Position numbers and translations under genes: made by a program. Below are positions 13,876-13,932 of a stretch of 13,932 bases of DNA, piece by piece. The notes under the pieces were generated by a model. The model was not told the DNA's origin. It did no database searches and was given only the letters and a program-made list of their open reading frames with translations. The DNA comes from Cephalothrix spiralis (Eukaryota; Nemertea; Palaeonemertea; Archinemertea; Cephalotrichidae), in contig JAUCNG010094436.1 of NCBI GenBank assembly GCA_032353305.1, positions 1 to 13,932 of the forward strand, given 5' to 3'. Every line of letters begins with the position of its first letter. Position 1 is the stretch's first letter.

Positions 13876-13932
13876 GGCAAGATGTACGCGAGATTTAAAT
13901 CTCATGTCTACCCCTCGCGAGCACCTAGGCCA

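Overview
The window is animal (metazoan) nuclear DNA. It holds the 3' part of one intron-rich gene on the + strand for a cell-surface protein with tandem scavenger receptor cysteine-rich (SRCR) domains. Ten coding exons can be placed on GT..AG boundaries with consistent phases; joined, they give 2739 coding nucleotides (912 codons plus stop). The 5' end of the gene, with its promoter, start codon and signal peptide, lies upstream of base 1. AT-rich introns of about 0.5-1.5 kb, minisatellites, MITE-like elements and tRNA-derived SINE heads, together with a multi-SRCR receptor, suggest a marine invertebrate, perhaps a mollusc; the species assignment is a weak inference.

Layout. Bases 1-115 are the 3' end of an SRCR domain (SRCR-1, partial). 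SRCR-2 (1415-1747), SRCR-3 (2795-3136), SRCR-5 (6557-6886) and SRCR-6 (7737-8069) are each one exon with phase-1 introns on both sides. SRCR-4 (3637-3790 plus 4878-5044) and SRCR-7 (9388-9523 plus 10277-10458) are each split by a phase-2 intron. The last exon (11311-11957) carries a Thr/Lys-rich stalk, one membrane-spanning segment, a roughly 120-residue cytoplasmic tail with four tyrosines, and the stop codon. A 3' untranslated and flanking region follows to the window end, with AATAAA signals at 13178 and 13426.

All six complete domains have the six-cysteine pattern of group A SRCR domains. Domain-specific details (loop lengths, residue signatures, split or unsplit exon structure) suggest that SRCR-2/3/4 and SRCR-5/6/7 are two copies of a three-domain block. 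The split positions in SRCR-4 and SRCR-7 are not homologous (12 codons apart), yet both introns hold a tRNA-like SINE head just after the 5' splice site.

Non-coding DNA is rich in repeats: three inverted-repeat (MITE-like) elements (9951-10188, 10477-11047, 12358-12607), three tRNA-derived SINE heads (two +, one -), minisatellites (17 bp, 20/23 bp, 30 bp, 33 bp) and AT-rich degenerate repeats. No second gene, functional tRNA or CRISPR array is supported. The protein is best read as an endocytic or immune-recognition scavenger receptor; its ligands cannot be told from the sequence.
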